Source: Pontibacter sp. Tf4 (GTDB taxonomy: Bacteria > Bacteroidota > Bacteroidia > Cytophagales > Hymenobacteraceae). From it: a DNA stretch of 62,190 nt. The notes below the pieces were generated by a model, which was not told where the DNA came from, ran no database searches, and was given only the letters and a program-made list of their open reading frames with translations. The DNA lies in the NCBI RefSeq assembly GCF_014212495.1, contig NZ_JACKZC010000014.1, positions 1 through 62,190 on the forward strand, given 5' to 3'. Below, piece after piece: positions 26,676-36,934 of this stretch. How positions within the stretch are numbered: position 1 is the first letter of the stretch; each line of letters starts with the position of its first letter. The position numbers and the translations under genes were made by a program.

Positions 26676-29600
26676 TTATTGCAAACTAACTCGTAGTTGT
26701 ATGCCGCCTTCGGTCACGCTGTTGCGGAACGAGGTCGATATTTTAGGATCAGACACGGTGCGCAGCACATAGAACTGGATGTTTACGCGCTCGCTCAGCA
26801 GGTAATCTATAGTTGGGCGAAGCTGCAGCTGGCGTGTGCCGTTCGTGATCTGGTTCTGGCTGCTCTCGTTGCCTTGTTCGTCGCGGGCAATGGCGCGCTG
26901 CACGGTCTGGTTATCTCTAACCGAGAAATCAAGACGCATGTTCAGCTCGTTCTCCAGCACACGGCGCTGTCCGCCAATCCGGATCGGGATTCTGAAGTTG
27001 GTGGCAGCATACCCCAGACCCACCACATAATCCTTCACGTTCGTTTCTGTTATCTGGGCGTTGGTCAAATTAAGCGACAGGTTACGCTCCACTTTGTATT
27101 CCAGCCTGCCTGTAAAGTTAGTTTTGGTCCTGAAGTTGATACCCAGCAGCGGAGCCAGCCTTTCGGATACGGTAAGCTGCGTTACAATGTAGTACGGAAT
27201 GATCTGCCCGAATTCGTTTACCTGTGTCGGGAAGCCGTTTGGCCTGCTGTTGTAAGCCAGCGAGGTAGTAAAGTTGGTAATGTTGTAAGTAGAACTATAG
27301 GCATGGGTTAAGTTTACCTGGCTGAACCAGCGCTGGAAGAATGGCAGGTTCGACAGGCCGTTATAGTCTACGCGCCAGTTCGGTATTGGCAGGCGGCTGA
27401 ACGGGCTCTTCGACTCTGCTTCATAGCCGTTCACGTCGCGGCCCTGGTAAGCATACAAAAAGGCGTTCAACAGCACATCCTGCGAGTTGAGGGTATAGCC
27501 TTCGTTACCGGCCACAGGGTTTGCATCCGCAAGCTTCTCGCGGATGGCATACCGGTAGCGGATATAGTTCTCAAACGCTTCAGAAGCGCCTGCATCGCCG
27601 GACTCAAACAAAGTACCCAATGCCATGAACGATGTACTGAAAGCACCTGTCGTGATCGGGTTCTGGCGGCGGTCATCGGGGCTCAGGTTGCCAAAATCAT
27701 CAAATTCGCGGCGGTAAAACACTTCATTTATTTCAGACATGTTACGCGTTACATCTATTTGAATGTTGAAAGCTTTAACAGGCTCCAGGTTGGCGCGGGC
27801 CGTAAACGACTCGGTAAGTATAGCGCTGAGCGGGGTGTTCAGGTACTGGCTACTGTCCGTGTACCAGCCGTTGCGGTCAGCGCGGTTGTATAGTTGGTCC
27901 AGGTCGTATTGTTTGCCCAGTATAAACGGCAAGCCCGGTGCATCAAATCCGTCGTCAAAACCCAGGAAACGTGTAGCTGGCAGGTAGCCCGGCAACATGG
28001 TGCCTTTGTTGCGCAGGTAGGTCACGTTTACCGAGCGCGTCATCATCAGGAACCTGGCAATAGACTTACTCACCTGGTTGCCGGAGCTGGATCTGGCTGT
28101 GGTATCGTTGGCTGCGCGCACCGGTACCGGGGCAGCCGGCGTATTGGCATCTCTCAGGAACTTTACCTTGTTATACAGCTTTACCAGGTCCAGGCGTCCG
28201 TTTACAGTAAACTCCTGGTTATTTTCTACGGTGTTACCCAGCCTGAACTGATCGTCGCTGTTCAGGGCCGTGGAGCCTGCCGTCCAGATATAAGTAGCCG
28301 CATAGCGTGTCTCAGCACCAATCCAGTCTGTCAGAGGGAACTTATCCAAAGGCAGTTTATAGTTCAGGGCAATCAGCTGGTTAAAGTTGGTGGTACGGCC
28401 GCCTCGTTTAAGGTTATCCCAGATGATCTCGTTTTTATATTTCAGGGAGTCGATCTCGTTGTTGATGCGGTCGTCCGGTTCGTCTACTACAGCCCGGTTG
28501 GTAGCCGTATAGTCCAGCGACAGGTTTTTGCTGATGTCCCACTTCATGTCGTAAATACGGTTGAAGTAGAAATACTTCTGGAACGTAGGCTCGATGCCAC
28601 GCGTGGTGGTAAGCCCTGTAACTGGGTCGCGGCGCTGCAGAAAAGTCTCGTTGTAGCGGCGGTCCAGGTCAGCACGGAACGCAAAGCTGCTTGGCAGCGG
28701 CGTAAAGTTCAGGTCTTTTATCAGTCTTAAATACGGCGACTTCAGCGATGCACTTTTCTCGAACGGCGCATAGTTGCGGGCCGACGGGTTGTTATAGTTG
28801 TAGGCAATGCCACCGGTATAAGTTTTGGTAAAATCGCGGTCCGTTTCGATGTCGGTGAACAGGCGCTCGGCATAGGCATAGCTCAGCGAGAAGTTCTCAA
28901 TGTCGTATGGACGTACTTTGTCGTTCGGGTCGGTGCGTTCTTTGCGTACGTTCAGCAAGCTAAAGCTCTTACGTGTTTCGCGGGTGGTCACTTCTTTCCG
29001 GTACTCATCACGGGCCTCTTTCGAATCAAACCTCGACAGGGACTGTTCCAGGGGCACGTCTTTATCCAGCGGGTCAAACTGTGGTTCGCTGTTCAGGGTA
29101 CCATACTGCACCGATAACGGGATCTTGATGCCGGTTTTCTCCGGCAGGAATTTGTCTGCCACTATATTGGCGCTTACATCAAACAGGGCTGTGTTCTCAC
29201 GCGAACGCTGGGCTATTTTCTGCTGCAATCCGCCAAAACCAACAGTGGTGTAGGCACCGGTAGCTGTTACGTTGGCAAAATCGGCCAGTTTGGTGTTGAG
29301 GCGGGCGTTGGCTGCCCAGCCGGTACTGTTCTTGAAATCGGTTACGCGCAGTTCATCTACCCACATGCACAGCGAGTGCGGCCTACCGTCGGAGCCGGCT
29401 ACAGTTGGGTTGCTCATACCGATCATAATGCTCTGTACTTCGCTGAAGTCCGGGTTACCTACCACGCGGATAACCTTGCCGTTGCCCAGCTGCACCTCAT
29501 ACGGGATGGTTTTGTTATAACCGGCAATGCGGTTACGGGCCACCTTGGCATTCACCAACTCTTCCAGCGCAATATCGATCATGTTTTCCTGCGGCCAGAT

Positions 29601-32600
29601 GGCGTCCGGCGAGGTGCTGCCCTGCGGAGTTATCGTAAGTGGCACTGCGTACTCATAATAGTTCTGTGTAAAGTCGGTACCAATTCTTACAAAAGCCTGT
29701 ACGTCGCCGGTGCGTGTGTTCGGGTCCTGTGTCTGGGCATGGATGTACATCTTCAGGCGCTTGTAGATGAGCATGTCCAGCGAAATGTTTTTGTAAACCG
29801 CTTTCGAGAACGAATCACGCAAGTCTTCCACACATAGCTGCAGCGACTGCTCGTTCTGGCGACGGTTGTTGGTAGAGGCATAGTCGCGCAAACGTTCAAT
29901 ACCCGGCGGCACCACATACGGGATGTTGCCTTCGGTTACCTGTCCGTTTTCCTCAATGTTTACCGTAGAGATCGTGAATTTGCGGGCATCGTCGGTACAG
30001 GTTAGACAAGGGCGGCCTTCGTTTATAGGCTGCTGGTAGGCGCGCCACTGATTCGCTACAAACTGGAACTGCACCATACGCAACACAACCGGGTCCTGGA
30101 ACTGCGTCATGTACATACGCATAAACCGGATAGATTTAAAGCCGCTGATGTTACCCACATTGCCTGTTGGCTGGCGCACTGGAATCCGGAACTGGTACCA
30201 GGTCACATCGTCGCCATTCACGTTCTGGGTTACCTGGTCTACAATGTAGTTCTGGCCTACGTTCAATTGTCCCGGCTGCAGGTTGATCTTGTACTCGTAA
30301 TACTGCTCCACGTCGTTTATCACGTTGTCGCGGTTCAGGTCTTCTTTATCAGGGTAAGCATAGTTGGCGAAGCGGCTGTTCTCCGGTGAGTTGCCGTCCA
30401 TGCCGTTAAAGTTCTTGTAACGGGCCAGTACGCCTGCATTCTGCTGGTCGTAGATCGGGTCCAGGTGGTGCAGGAAGTTATCTGCCGAAGGGTCGTCCAC
30501 TACGGTTTGTGGCGGCGCTCCCGGGATAAGGTTCAGGAAAGAATTACGGAAAAAATCAGCTTCTGCAGCATCATTCAAACCATCCAGACCGATGTCCTGA
30601 AACTGGCGCGCACCCGGTACACCTGTAAAGGCATCTGTCAGGAATTGCTGTGTGGTAATGCGGCCCCAGATGGTTTCCTGTACGTTCTGCAGGCTGTTTC
30701 CATCTGTCGGCAGTCCATTCTCAAACGCATATACGTTATCACGCAGGATGTCTTCGGAAACGCTGCCAAGGTTAAATACCAGCTCACCGCCTGTGTTGTT
30801 CGGTACCGGGTTGCCTTGTGCATCCGTGCGGCCATATTTACCGGATATGAACGGGTCCATCATCCAGAACTCCACATACTCGATGTTGGCGTTATCAAAG
30901 TCCGTATCGAATGTAATCTCGCGGCTCACACCACCCCAGTTGTTGCGCGGGTCGCCGGAAAGCAGGCCCTGCGATGTCAGGTTCGGGTTATAGTTGTACT
31001 GGCCACGTTCGCGCGGGTAATAAGCCAGGTCAAAGGTATATTCAAAGGTATTGGATACTTCCGGGTCGCGGCCCGGGAACACTTCGTTGCGGCGCACGCC
31101 CCGCACATAATGGTTCTTCAGCTCTTCGTCGGTAATGTTGTCCGGTTTCAGGCCGTCGGAGTCGCGGTAAAAGATCTGGTCGATGGTATACCAGGCCAGT
31201 TTGGCGCGATTATAACTATAGGCCAGTCCTTCGCCGGGCACGAGCGGGGCAGGAGTGGCCGCCAGGCGCCAGCCGTTGTTGCTGAAGCCGCCTAAACTAT
31301 AGGGTGTCTCCGAACCTTCAAAGTCATCTATATACGAAGTGCCATCCTCGTTGGCAGGCGATTTGGTTTTAGCCGGAACCAGCTGTGCAAACTCTCCGCT
31401 GAACGTAATGCTGGATGGAGCCTTGGTCTGTATCAGCGGAATGGCATCGGTCATGCGCGTCAGGAAGCGGGACTCTTTCTGCAGGTTAATGTCGAAGCCG
31501 TAAATGGTATTGTTGGTTGGTTCATCGCCGATGCTGACACGGTTAATGTACGGTTGCTCGCTCATGTGCAGTACCGTAGCTCCCAGGTTAATATCATCGG
31601 TCAGGCGGTAATCGAAGCGGGCACCTACCAGCGCACGCGGCTGTATGTTCAGCAGTTCGGCTTTCTCATAAGTTACACGCAGGTCGCTGGCCGAGCTGAT
31701 GTAGCTTGGGTTCAGGATTTTTATGCGGCCCAGGTCGTAGAAAACCTGGTAATCGGTGCCTTCGGTCAGGCGTGTTCCGCCGGAGTATACTGCTACAGAG
31801 CCTTCCGCAATCTTAAAGCCCGGCAGTATGATCTCGTCTGTAGAAGTTGCCTGCACCCTGCCCGTTAAAAAGAACTTGGCTTTGGCACTGTTTTGCTGTG
31901 CGTCGGTCTGGGTCTGGGTGTATAGTTCCTCAAAAACATAGCGCTCTGCCAGTTCCGGGTCATTTTGCAACTTTGCTCTCAGGTAATCTCCGAATGGCTC
32001 TACCTGCGGAAAGTAAATGCGGCCGGTTTCGGGATCAATGGTTATGCCTGGCAAAAAGTCGAAGTTACCGTCGCTTGGGCGGTCGTTGTTGGTGTTTACG
32101 TTATCCAGGTTAAATACTTCTACCAGCGGCACACCCTGTATCGGGCTCTGCTCGGTCAGTGCCGATATGTCTACGCCTGTTTCATCATCTTTGTAGATAA
32201 TACGCAGCTGAAAGTTTTCGCGGTTCACCTGTGTGGCATCCAGACTATAGACGTTTTTCATCATCAGGTCCCAGGTCGGGTACTCCAGCGATGGGTTTGT
32301 CGCCTTTAGCAATTTCATGTGGATGATCTGGTCATCCTGCAGGTTCTGGTAATCTTCCAGCAGCTCGCCTACCTTGTAGGTTTTCCCATTGTAGGTATAC
32401 TCAAAGGCCACACCCAGCACCTGGTCCGGCAACAGGGCGGTGTTAAGGGAAATATAGCCTAACTGTGGGTTAAATTTATATTCGCGCGGGTCCAGTTTGC
32501 GGGCGCGTACATGTTCAAAATCAACGCCTTTCTGCAGGCCCTGGCTACGCAGGTAAGCATCTACCTGTGCATTGTCCCGGGCTTGTGGGTTGGTAGCTAC

Positions 32601-33845
32601 TAAACTATAGAGTGTGTTCACAGCGTTGCTGGCCGGGGCAGTGGTAATGCGCTCGAACTGGTTACGGTAGGGGTCGGGCTCGCCAAGGTCCATGTAAGCC
32701 ACCATGTTGCGCAGGTTTTCGGTTGCGCGGTTGTTGTTGGTCACGTATAGTTCCAGCCTGCGGATAACGATGCCGGAGTTTACCAGCGGCAGCGTAGCCA
32801 GCGATTTGTCGTAACGGTCCCGGAAGAACTGCGACAGGAAAAAGTGACGGTCTTTGTCGTATTCGTCGATCCGGATCTCGAAAGGCTGGTTCTGGGCACC
32901 GTTCGAAACGATTACTTCGTCGTTGCGCCCGCGCACGTTGGAGGCAATGGCTGTAACGCCCAGGCGGCCGAACTGCAGCTGTGTTTTTATACCAAACAGG
33001 TTTTGGGCACCGCTTATCAGGGAGTTGTTCAGGGGCAGGCTTACGTTACCAGCTTCTACTTTCCTTATAATCTCTTCTTCGTAGCCGGTATAGTCCAGCT
33101 TCATGTTGTTTTCGAAGTCGAAATTGGCGTTGTTGTCCCAGTTAAAATTGATGGCCAGTTTTTCGCCTACCTTACCAACTAAGTTTAACGAGATGTTCTG
33201 ATCAAATTCGAAATCGCCGGTGCGTTGCTGGCGAAGCGGTATAGTTGGGTTCTGGTTGCGGTTAAAGCGGGCACCAAACTTCAATGAGATATTTCCATTT
33301 GGTTGAATATCAACAAAGTTGCCGCCAAAAATACGGTCGAACACCGGGCTGATGTAGATCTTGGGGATAAGCCTGCGGCTGCTGGTCAGGTCTTCGCCAT
33401 CCAGGCCTCCTGATTTGGTACGCCAGTAATCGCGCACTGCCTGGCGCTGCTGCCACTCCGTAAACTGTTTCAGGGTCATGGACGAAGGCGTGCGGTACGG
33501 AATACTGTCGCCGATGGTCTCGTTGATGTTATAGAGCTGCAGGCTGTCGTTATAGTCTACGTCCAGTTGTATGTTGCCCGGCAGGCCCAGCAGCAGGGGA
33601 GAGCTATAGTTGCGGTCGCTGAAAGGACTGCCGCGCCGGTCGGATGGCACAAAAGTTGGCCGGCGGCTGGGGATATAGGCGGTGTCCTGGCGGCGGATAG
33701 TGTCCTGCGAAAAAAGGTCTGTCAGGTTGTTTAAACGGTACTTGGCGGGCAGGCGCAATGCTTCTGCTTGCGACCACCAGGCCAGCATACCTATCGTAAC
33801 AACCGTAGCAAAAACAAGGCTGCTCTTTTCCTTTTTCCAGATCAA
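26676..33845 (-). CDS. sprA: T9SS outer-membrane translocon SprA (Sov)
   Basis: The 2389-residue protein is the giant 36-strand barrel that forms the T9SS outer-membrane pore. The size is typical for SprA. It has an N-terminal signal segment (LVFATVVTIGMLAWWSQAEA), the SprA N-terminal block RRLIPKIYISPVFDRIFGGNF near residue 160, many amphipathic strands, and a C-terminal barrel strand ending in GGIQLRVSLQ. Two Cys in GRPCLTCTDD (about residue 1280) could form a disulfide. PorV and the plug protein bind this pore in the known structure. It follows ruvA by 12 bp and precedes gcvH; ruvA-sprA linkage is known in Flavobacteria and Cytophagales. CTATAG is thin in its middle part (roughly 27.3-31.2 kb). 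Confidence 0.96.
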   Translation of the reverse strand: MIWKKEKSSLVFATVVTIGMLAWWSQAEALRLPAKYRLNNLTDLFSQDTIRRQDTAYIPSRRPTFVPSDRRGSPFSDRNYSSPLLLGLPGNIQLDVDYNDSLQLYNINETIGDSIPYRTPSSMTLKQFTEWQQRQAVRDYWRTKSGGLDGEDLTSSRRLIPKIYISPVFDRIFGGNFVDIQPNGNISLKFGARFNRNQNPTIPLRQQRTGDFEFDQNISLNLVGKVGEKLAINFNWDNNANFDFENNMKLDYTGYEEEIIRKVEAGNVSLPLNNSLISGAQNLFGIKTQLQFGRLGVTAIASNVRGRNDEVIVSNGAQNQPFEIRIDEYDKDRHFFLSQFFRDRYDKSLATLPLVNSGIVIRRLELYVTNNNRATENLRNMVAYMDLGEPDPYRNQFERITTAPASNAVNTLYSLVATNPQARDNAQVDAYLRSQGLQKGVDFEHVRARKLDPREYKFNPQLGYISLNTALLPDQVLGVAFEYTYNGKTYKVGELLEDYQNLQDDQIIHMKLLKATNPSLEYPTWDLMMKNVYSLDATQVNRENFQLRIIYKDDETGVDISALTEQSPIQGVPLVEVFNLDNVNTNNDRPSDGNFDFLPGITIDPETGRIYFPQVEPFGDYLRAKLQNDPELAERYVFEELYTQTQTDAQQNSAKAKFFLTGRVQATSTDEIILPGFKIAEGSVAVYSGGTRLTEGTDYQVFYDLGRIKILNPSYISSASDLRVTYEKAELLNIQPRALVGARFDYRLTDDINLGATVLHMSEQPYINRVSIGDEPTNNTIYGFDINLQKESRFLTRMTDAIPLIQTKAPSSITFSGEFAQLVPAKTKSPANEDGTSYIDDFEGSETPYSLGGFSNNGWRLAATPAPLVPGEGLAYSYNRAKLAWYTIDQIFYRDSDGLKPDNITDEELKNHYVRGVRRNEVFPGRDPEVSNTFEYTFDLAYYPRERGQYNYNPNLTSQGLLSGDPRNNWGGVSREITFDTDFDNANIEYVEFWMMDPFISGKYGRTDAQGNPVPNNTGGELVFNLGSVSEDILRDNVYAFENGLPTDGNSLQNVQETIWGRITTQQFLTDAFTGVPGARQFQDIGLDGLNDAAEADFFRNSFLNLIPGAPPQTVVDDPSADNFLHHLDPIYDQQNAGVLARYKNFNGMDGNSPENSRFANYAYPDKEDLNRDNVINDVEQYYEYKINLQPGQLNVGQNYIVDQVTQNVNGDDVTWYQFRIPVRQPTGNVGNISGFKSIRFMRMYMTQFQDPVVLRMVQFQFVANQWRAYQQPINEGRPCLTCTDDARKFTISTVNIEENGQVTEGNIPYVVPPGIERLRDYASTNNRRQNEQSLQLCVEDLRDSFSKAVYKNISLDMLIYKRLKMYIHAQTQDPNTRTGDVQAFVRIGTDFTQNYYEYAVPLTITPQGSTSPDAIWPQENMIDIALEELVNAKVARNRIAGYNKTIPYEVQLGNGKVIRVVGNPDFSEVQSIMIGMSNPTVAGSDGRPHSLCMWVDELRVTDFKNSTGWAANARLNTKLADFANVTATGAYTTVGFGGLQQKIAQRSRENTALFDVSANIVADKFLPEKTGIKIPLSVQYGTLNSEPQFDPLDKDVPLEQSLSRFDSKEARDEYRKEVTTRETRKSFSLLNVRKERTDPNDKVRPYDIENFSLSYAYAERLFTDIETDRDFTKTYTGGIAYNYNNPSARNYAPFEKSASLKSPYLRLIKDLNFTPLPSSFAFRADLDRRYNETFLQRRDPVTGLTTTRGIEPTFQKYFYFNRIYDMKWDISKNLSLDYTATNRAVVDEPDDRINNEIDSLKYKNEIIWDNLKRGGRTTNFNQLIALNYKLPLDKFPLTDWIGAETRYAATYIWTAGSTALNSDDQFRLGNTVENNQEFTVNGRLDLVKLYNKVKFLRDANTPAAPVPVRAANDTTARSSSGNQVSKSIARFLMMTRSVNVTYLRNKGTMLPGYLPATRFLGFDDGFDAPGLPFILGKQYDLDQLYNRADRNGWYTDSSQYLNTPLSAILTESFTARANLEPVKAFNIQIDVTRNMSEINEVFYRREFDDFGNLSPDDRRQNPITTGAFSTSFMALGTLFESGDAGASEAFENYIRYRYAIREKLADANPVAGNEGYTLNSQDVLLNAFLYAYQGRDVNGYEAESKSPFSRLPIPNWRVDYNGLSNLPFFQRWFSQVNLTHAYSSTYNITNFTTSLAYNSRPNGFPTQVNEFGQIIPYYIVTQLTVSERLAPLLGINFRTKTNFTGRLEYKVERNLSLNLTNAQITETNVKDYVVGLGYAATNFRIPIRIGGQRRVLENELNMRLDFSVRDNQTVQRAIARDEQGNESSQNQITNGTRQLQLRPTIDYLLSERVNIQFYVLRTVSDPKISTSFRNSVTEGGIQLRVSLQ

Positions 33846-33857
33846 ACGGGTATAAGT

Positions 33858-34454
33858 CTAAGACGATTTTAACGCAAATTTTATAAGCTCTTCCACACTC
33901 AGGTTGCCGCCTTCCCGCTTAATGATCGCATCAAGCGTTTTCTCCGCTACGTTCTTGGCAAAACCTAAGGTAACCAATGCTGATAACGCTTCGGCACGGT
34001 TGGTATTGTGTGCCGTGCCGGCCGGCAATACGCCTGCATCTGTAAGCATTACCTCTTTCTTTATTTTATCACGGAGCTCCAGTATAATGCGCTGCGCTGT
34101 TTTGGCGCCTATCCCTTTCACATGCTGTATCGTACGCACATCTTCCCGAACTATAGCCTGTTGCACTTCCTCTACCGACAACGACGACAGGATCATCAGA
34201 CCTGTATTAGGACCAACCCCCGAAATAGAGATCAGGTGCAGGAAAGTTTCCTTTTCGGCCGCCGTCATAAAACCATATAGGGTGTGGGCGTCTTCTTTTA
34301 TGTGCAGGTAGGTGTGCAGCCGGCAGCGCTCCCCGTCCGGTAACGAGGAGTACGTGCTCAGCGATATTTTGATCTGATACCCTATGCCGTTCACATCAAT
34401 GATCACATAGGTCGGATCTTTATACGTCAGCTTGCCATCGATATAGGCTATCAT
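33858..34454 (-). CDS. ruvA: Holliday junction branch migration protein RuvA
   Basis: The 198-residue protein has the RuvA N-terminal OB domain (MIAYIDGKLTYKDPTYVIIDVNG-type), helix-hairpin-helix motifs (GVGPNTGLMIL and VKGIGAKTAQRIILELRDK, about residues 78-130) and the C-terminal RuvB-contact domain (EALSALVTLGFAKNVAEKTL). It binds four-way junctions and recruits RuvB. It abuts the malic enzyme stop with no spacer and sits 12 bp before sprA, so all three are likely on one transcript. Confidence 0.96.
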   Translation of the reverse strand: MIAYIDGKLTYKDPTYVIIDVNGIGYQIKISLSTYSSLPDGERCRLHTYLHIKEDAHTLYGFMTAAEKETFLHLISISGVGPNTGLMILSSLSVEEVQQAIVREDVRTIQHVKGIGAKTAQRIILELRDKIKKEVMLTDAGVLPAGTAHNTNRAEALSALVTLGFAKNVAEKTLDAIIKREGGNLSVEELIKFALKSS

Positions 34455-36728
34455 CTATATATGTTTGTTGTTATAGTTCTGTGCATCTACGACGGCAATG
34501 GCCACCATGTTTATAATTTCTCTGATAGAGCTGCCAAGTTGCAGAATATGAACAGGTTTACGCATGCCCATCAGTACCGGACCAATGGCTTCGGCGCCGC
34601 CTATTTCCTGTAACAGCTTGTACGCAATGTTACCTGCGGTCAGTGTCGGGAATACCAGGGTGTTGGCGCCCCGCTCAGCCAGTTCACTGAACGGATAGTG
34701 CTCGCGCAGCAGGTGGCGGTTCAGGGCAGTGTTGGCCTGCATCTCGCCATCTATCAGCAGGTCAGGGTACTTTTGCTTGGCTTTACGCACTGCTTCAGAG
34801 CCTTTGTTTGGTATATCGCCCTGCACCGAGCCAAAGTTAGAGTACGATAGTACGGCAATACGGGGTTCCTGGTCAAAGAAACGCACCGTGCGGGCAGTAA
34901 GGCCGATAATATCTACCAGCTCGTCGGCAGTAGGATTTATGTTTACGGTAGTATCTGCGAAAAAGTACGGCTCTTTTTTGTTCAGGATGATGTACATACC
35001 AGCCACCTTGTTTACGCCTTCTTCCACACCAATTACCTGTATGGCCGGAAGTATGGTTCTGGAGTAGTCGCGGGTAAGGCCGGAGATGAGGGCATCCACT
35101 TCGCCGGTTTCCAGCATCAGGCTGCCAAAATAGATCCTGTCGCGCACCAAACGGCGGCAGTCGAATAAGGTAAGCCCTTTACGCTGACGCTTTTTGTAAA
35201 GTAGCTGGGCAAATTCCTCGCGCTTGGCATCCTCTTCAAACGGGTCAATAATGGTTGCTCCGTGCAGGTCGAGTTTGTTTTCGCGAATGATTTCCTCGAT
35301 GCGTACCCGGTTACCTAACAGAATAGGCTCCGCGATCAGCTGCTCTTTAACTGTCTGGGCTGCCTTCAGGATCTTATAGTTGTCGGCCTCTGCAAACAGC
35401 ACGCGCTTCGGATCTTTCTTGGCCTGGTTGGTAATACGGGTCATCAGTTTCTGGTCGATACCGATGCGCTCCTGTAGTTCCTGTTCGTATTGTTCCCAGT
35501 CCGTGATCGGGTTTTTAGCAACGCCGCTCTCCATAGCCGCTCTGGCAACTGCCGGCGACACAGTGGTAATCAGGCGCGGGTCCAGTGGTTTAGGGATAAG
35601 GTAGAATCTATCGAACGAAATGGTGTTGTCGCCATAGGCTTTGTGTACGATCTCCGGAACAGGCTCCTTTGCCAGCTTGGCCAGCGCGTGCACGGCAGCC
35701 AGTTTCATTTCTTCGTTAATTTCGGTAGCGCGCACATCCAGCGCCCCTCTGAAAATGTACGGGAAGCCGAGTACGTTATTTACCTGGTTCGGATGGTCAG
35801 AGCGGCCGGTTGCCATGATCAGGTCTTCGCGGGTAGCCATGGCCACGTCGTAAGGTATTTCCGGATCAGGGTTAGCCAATGCAAAAATGATCGGGTTCGG
35901 CGCCATCAGCTTCACATATTCAGGAGGTAGCACATTCCCAGCCGACAGCCCAACAAATACGTCGGCATTCTGCATGGCTTCTTCGAGGGTATTTATCTTG
36001 CGCAGCGTTACAAACTGGGCTCTGTAAATGTCCAGGTCGTTACGCTCCGGGCGGATAATACCGTCCTTGTCGAACATCACGATGTTGTCCATCTGCACGC
36101 CCAGGGCTACATATAGTTTGGCGCAGGCAATGGCGGCTGCACCGGCACCGTTCACTACCATTTTTATTTCCTCTATCTTTTTGCCGGCAAGCTCCAGGGC
36201 ATTCAAAAGGGCTGCAGAGGATATAATAGCTGTGCCATGCTGGTCGTCGTGCATCAGCGGGATGTTCATCTGCTCTTTCAGGGCATTCTCTATCTTAAAG
36301 CTTTCCGGAGCTTTAATGTCTTCCAGGTTAATGCCACCAAACGTAGGCTCCAGCGACTTTACGATACGAACAAATTCGGCAGGGTCTGTGCAGTCGATCT
36401 CGATATCAAATACATCGATGCCGGCAAATTTCTTGAACAGTACGCCTTTTCCTTCCATTACCGGCTTGGAGGCATCCGGACCGATATTGCCCAGACCAAG
36501 CACAGCGGTACCATTTGAGATAACACCTACCAGGTTGCCCTTGGCGGTGTACTTGTATACATTGTCTTTATCAGCGGCTATTTCTTTGCATGGTTCGGCT
36601 ACGCCCGGCGAGTAAGCCAGTGCCAGGTCGTGCTGGGTGCTTACCATTTTGGTAGGTACAACTTCAATTTTGCCAGGCTTGCCATCCTGGTGATAGTTCA
36701 GGGCGTCCTGCTTGTTAACTTTAATCAT
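34455..36728 (-). CDS. maeB: NADP-dependent malic enzyme with phosphotransacetylase-like C-domain
   Basis: The 757-residue protein is the long MaeB form. Residues about 1-430 are malic enzyme (YSPGVAEPCKEIAADK, MHDDQHGTAIISSAALLNAL, NAD(P)-binding VVNGAGAAAIACAKLY). Residues about 430-757 are a phosphotransacetylase-like regulatory domain (FAEADNYKILKAAQ, GPVLMGMRKPVHILQLGSSIREIINM). It decarboxylates malate to pyruvate and gives NADPH. In E. coli MaeB the C-domain mediates acetyl-CoA inhibition. It heads the maeB-ruvA-sprA run. Confidence 0.95.
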   Translation of the reverse strand: MIKVNKQDALNYHQDGKPGKIEVVPTKMVSTQHDLALAYSPGVAEPCKEIAADKDNVYKYTAKGNLVGVISNGTAVLGLGNIGPDASKPVMEGKGVLFKKFAGIDVFDIEIDCTDPAEFVRIVKSLEPTFGGINLEDIKAPESFKIENALKEQMNIPLMHDDQHGTAIISSAALLNALELAGKKIEEIKMVVNGAGAAAIACAKLYVALGVQMDNIVMFDKDGIIRPERNDLDIYRAQFVTLRKINTLEEAMQNADVFVGLSAGNVLPPEYVKLMAPNPIIFALANPDPEIPYDVAMATREDLIMATGRSDHPNQVNNVLGFPYIFRGALDVRATEINEEMKLAAVHALAKLAKEPVPEIVHKAYGDNTISFDRFYLIPKPLDPRLITTVSPAVARAAMESGVAKNPITDWEQYEQELQERIGIDQKLMTRITNQAKKDPKRVLFAEADNYKILKAAQTVKEQLIAEPILLGNRVRIEEIIRENKLDLHGATIIDPFEEDAKREEFAQLLYKKRQRKGLTLFDCRRLVRDRIYFGSLMLETGEVDALISGLTRDYSRTILPAIQVIGVEEGVNKVAGMYIILNKKEPYFFADTTVNINPTADELVDIIGLTARTVRFFDQEPRIAVLSYSNFGSVQGDIPNKGSEAVRKAKQKYPDLLIDGEMQANTALNRHLLREHYPFSELAERGANTLVFPTLTAGNIAYKLLQEIGGAEAIGPVLMGMRKPVHILQLGSSIREIINMVAIAVVDAQNYNNKHI

Positions 36729-36884
36729 AGGTAAAATTCTTTATGAGCAGAGGCGGAGGCCTCTTTTATGTCGGTTGCTCGTAAAAAGCCAATTTCAAAA
36801 TAAATTGTTGCTTATCAAAAAAACAGGGGCTAAAGATACGGCTTGTGCAGCAAAGTACCCTGCTTCCGGTTATTTATCTAACAA

Positions 36885-36917
36885 AAAAGCACCTCCCGGG
36901 TAAGAAGGTGCTTTTCT
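36885..36917 (-). terminator. Terminator downstream of the lytic transglycosylase gene
   Basis: AAAAGCACCT and AGGTGCTTTT form a ten-base stem, with a six-T run on the minus strand, about 20 bp after the stop of the LysM transglycosylase gene. Confidence 0.85.
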
Positions 36918-36934
36918 ATAGTTTAGCTGCAGGG

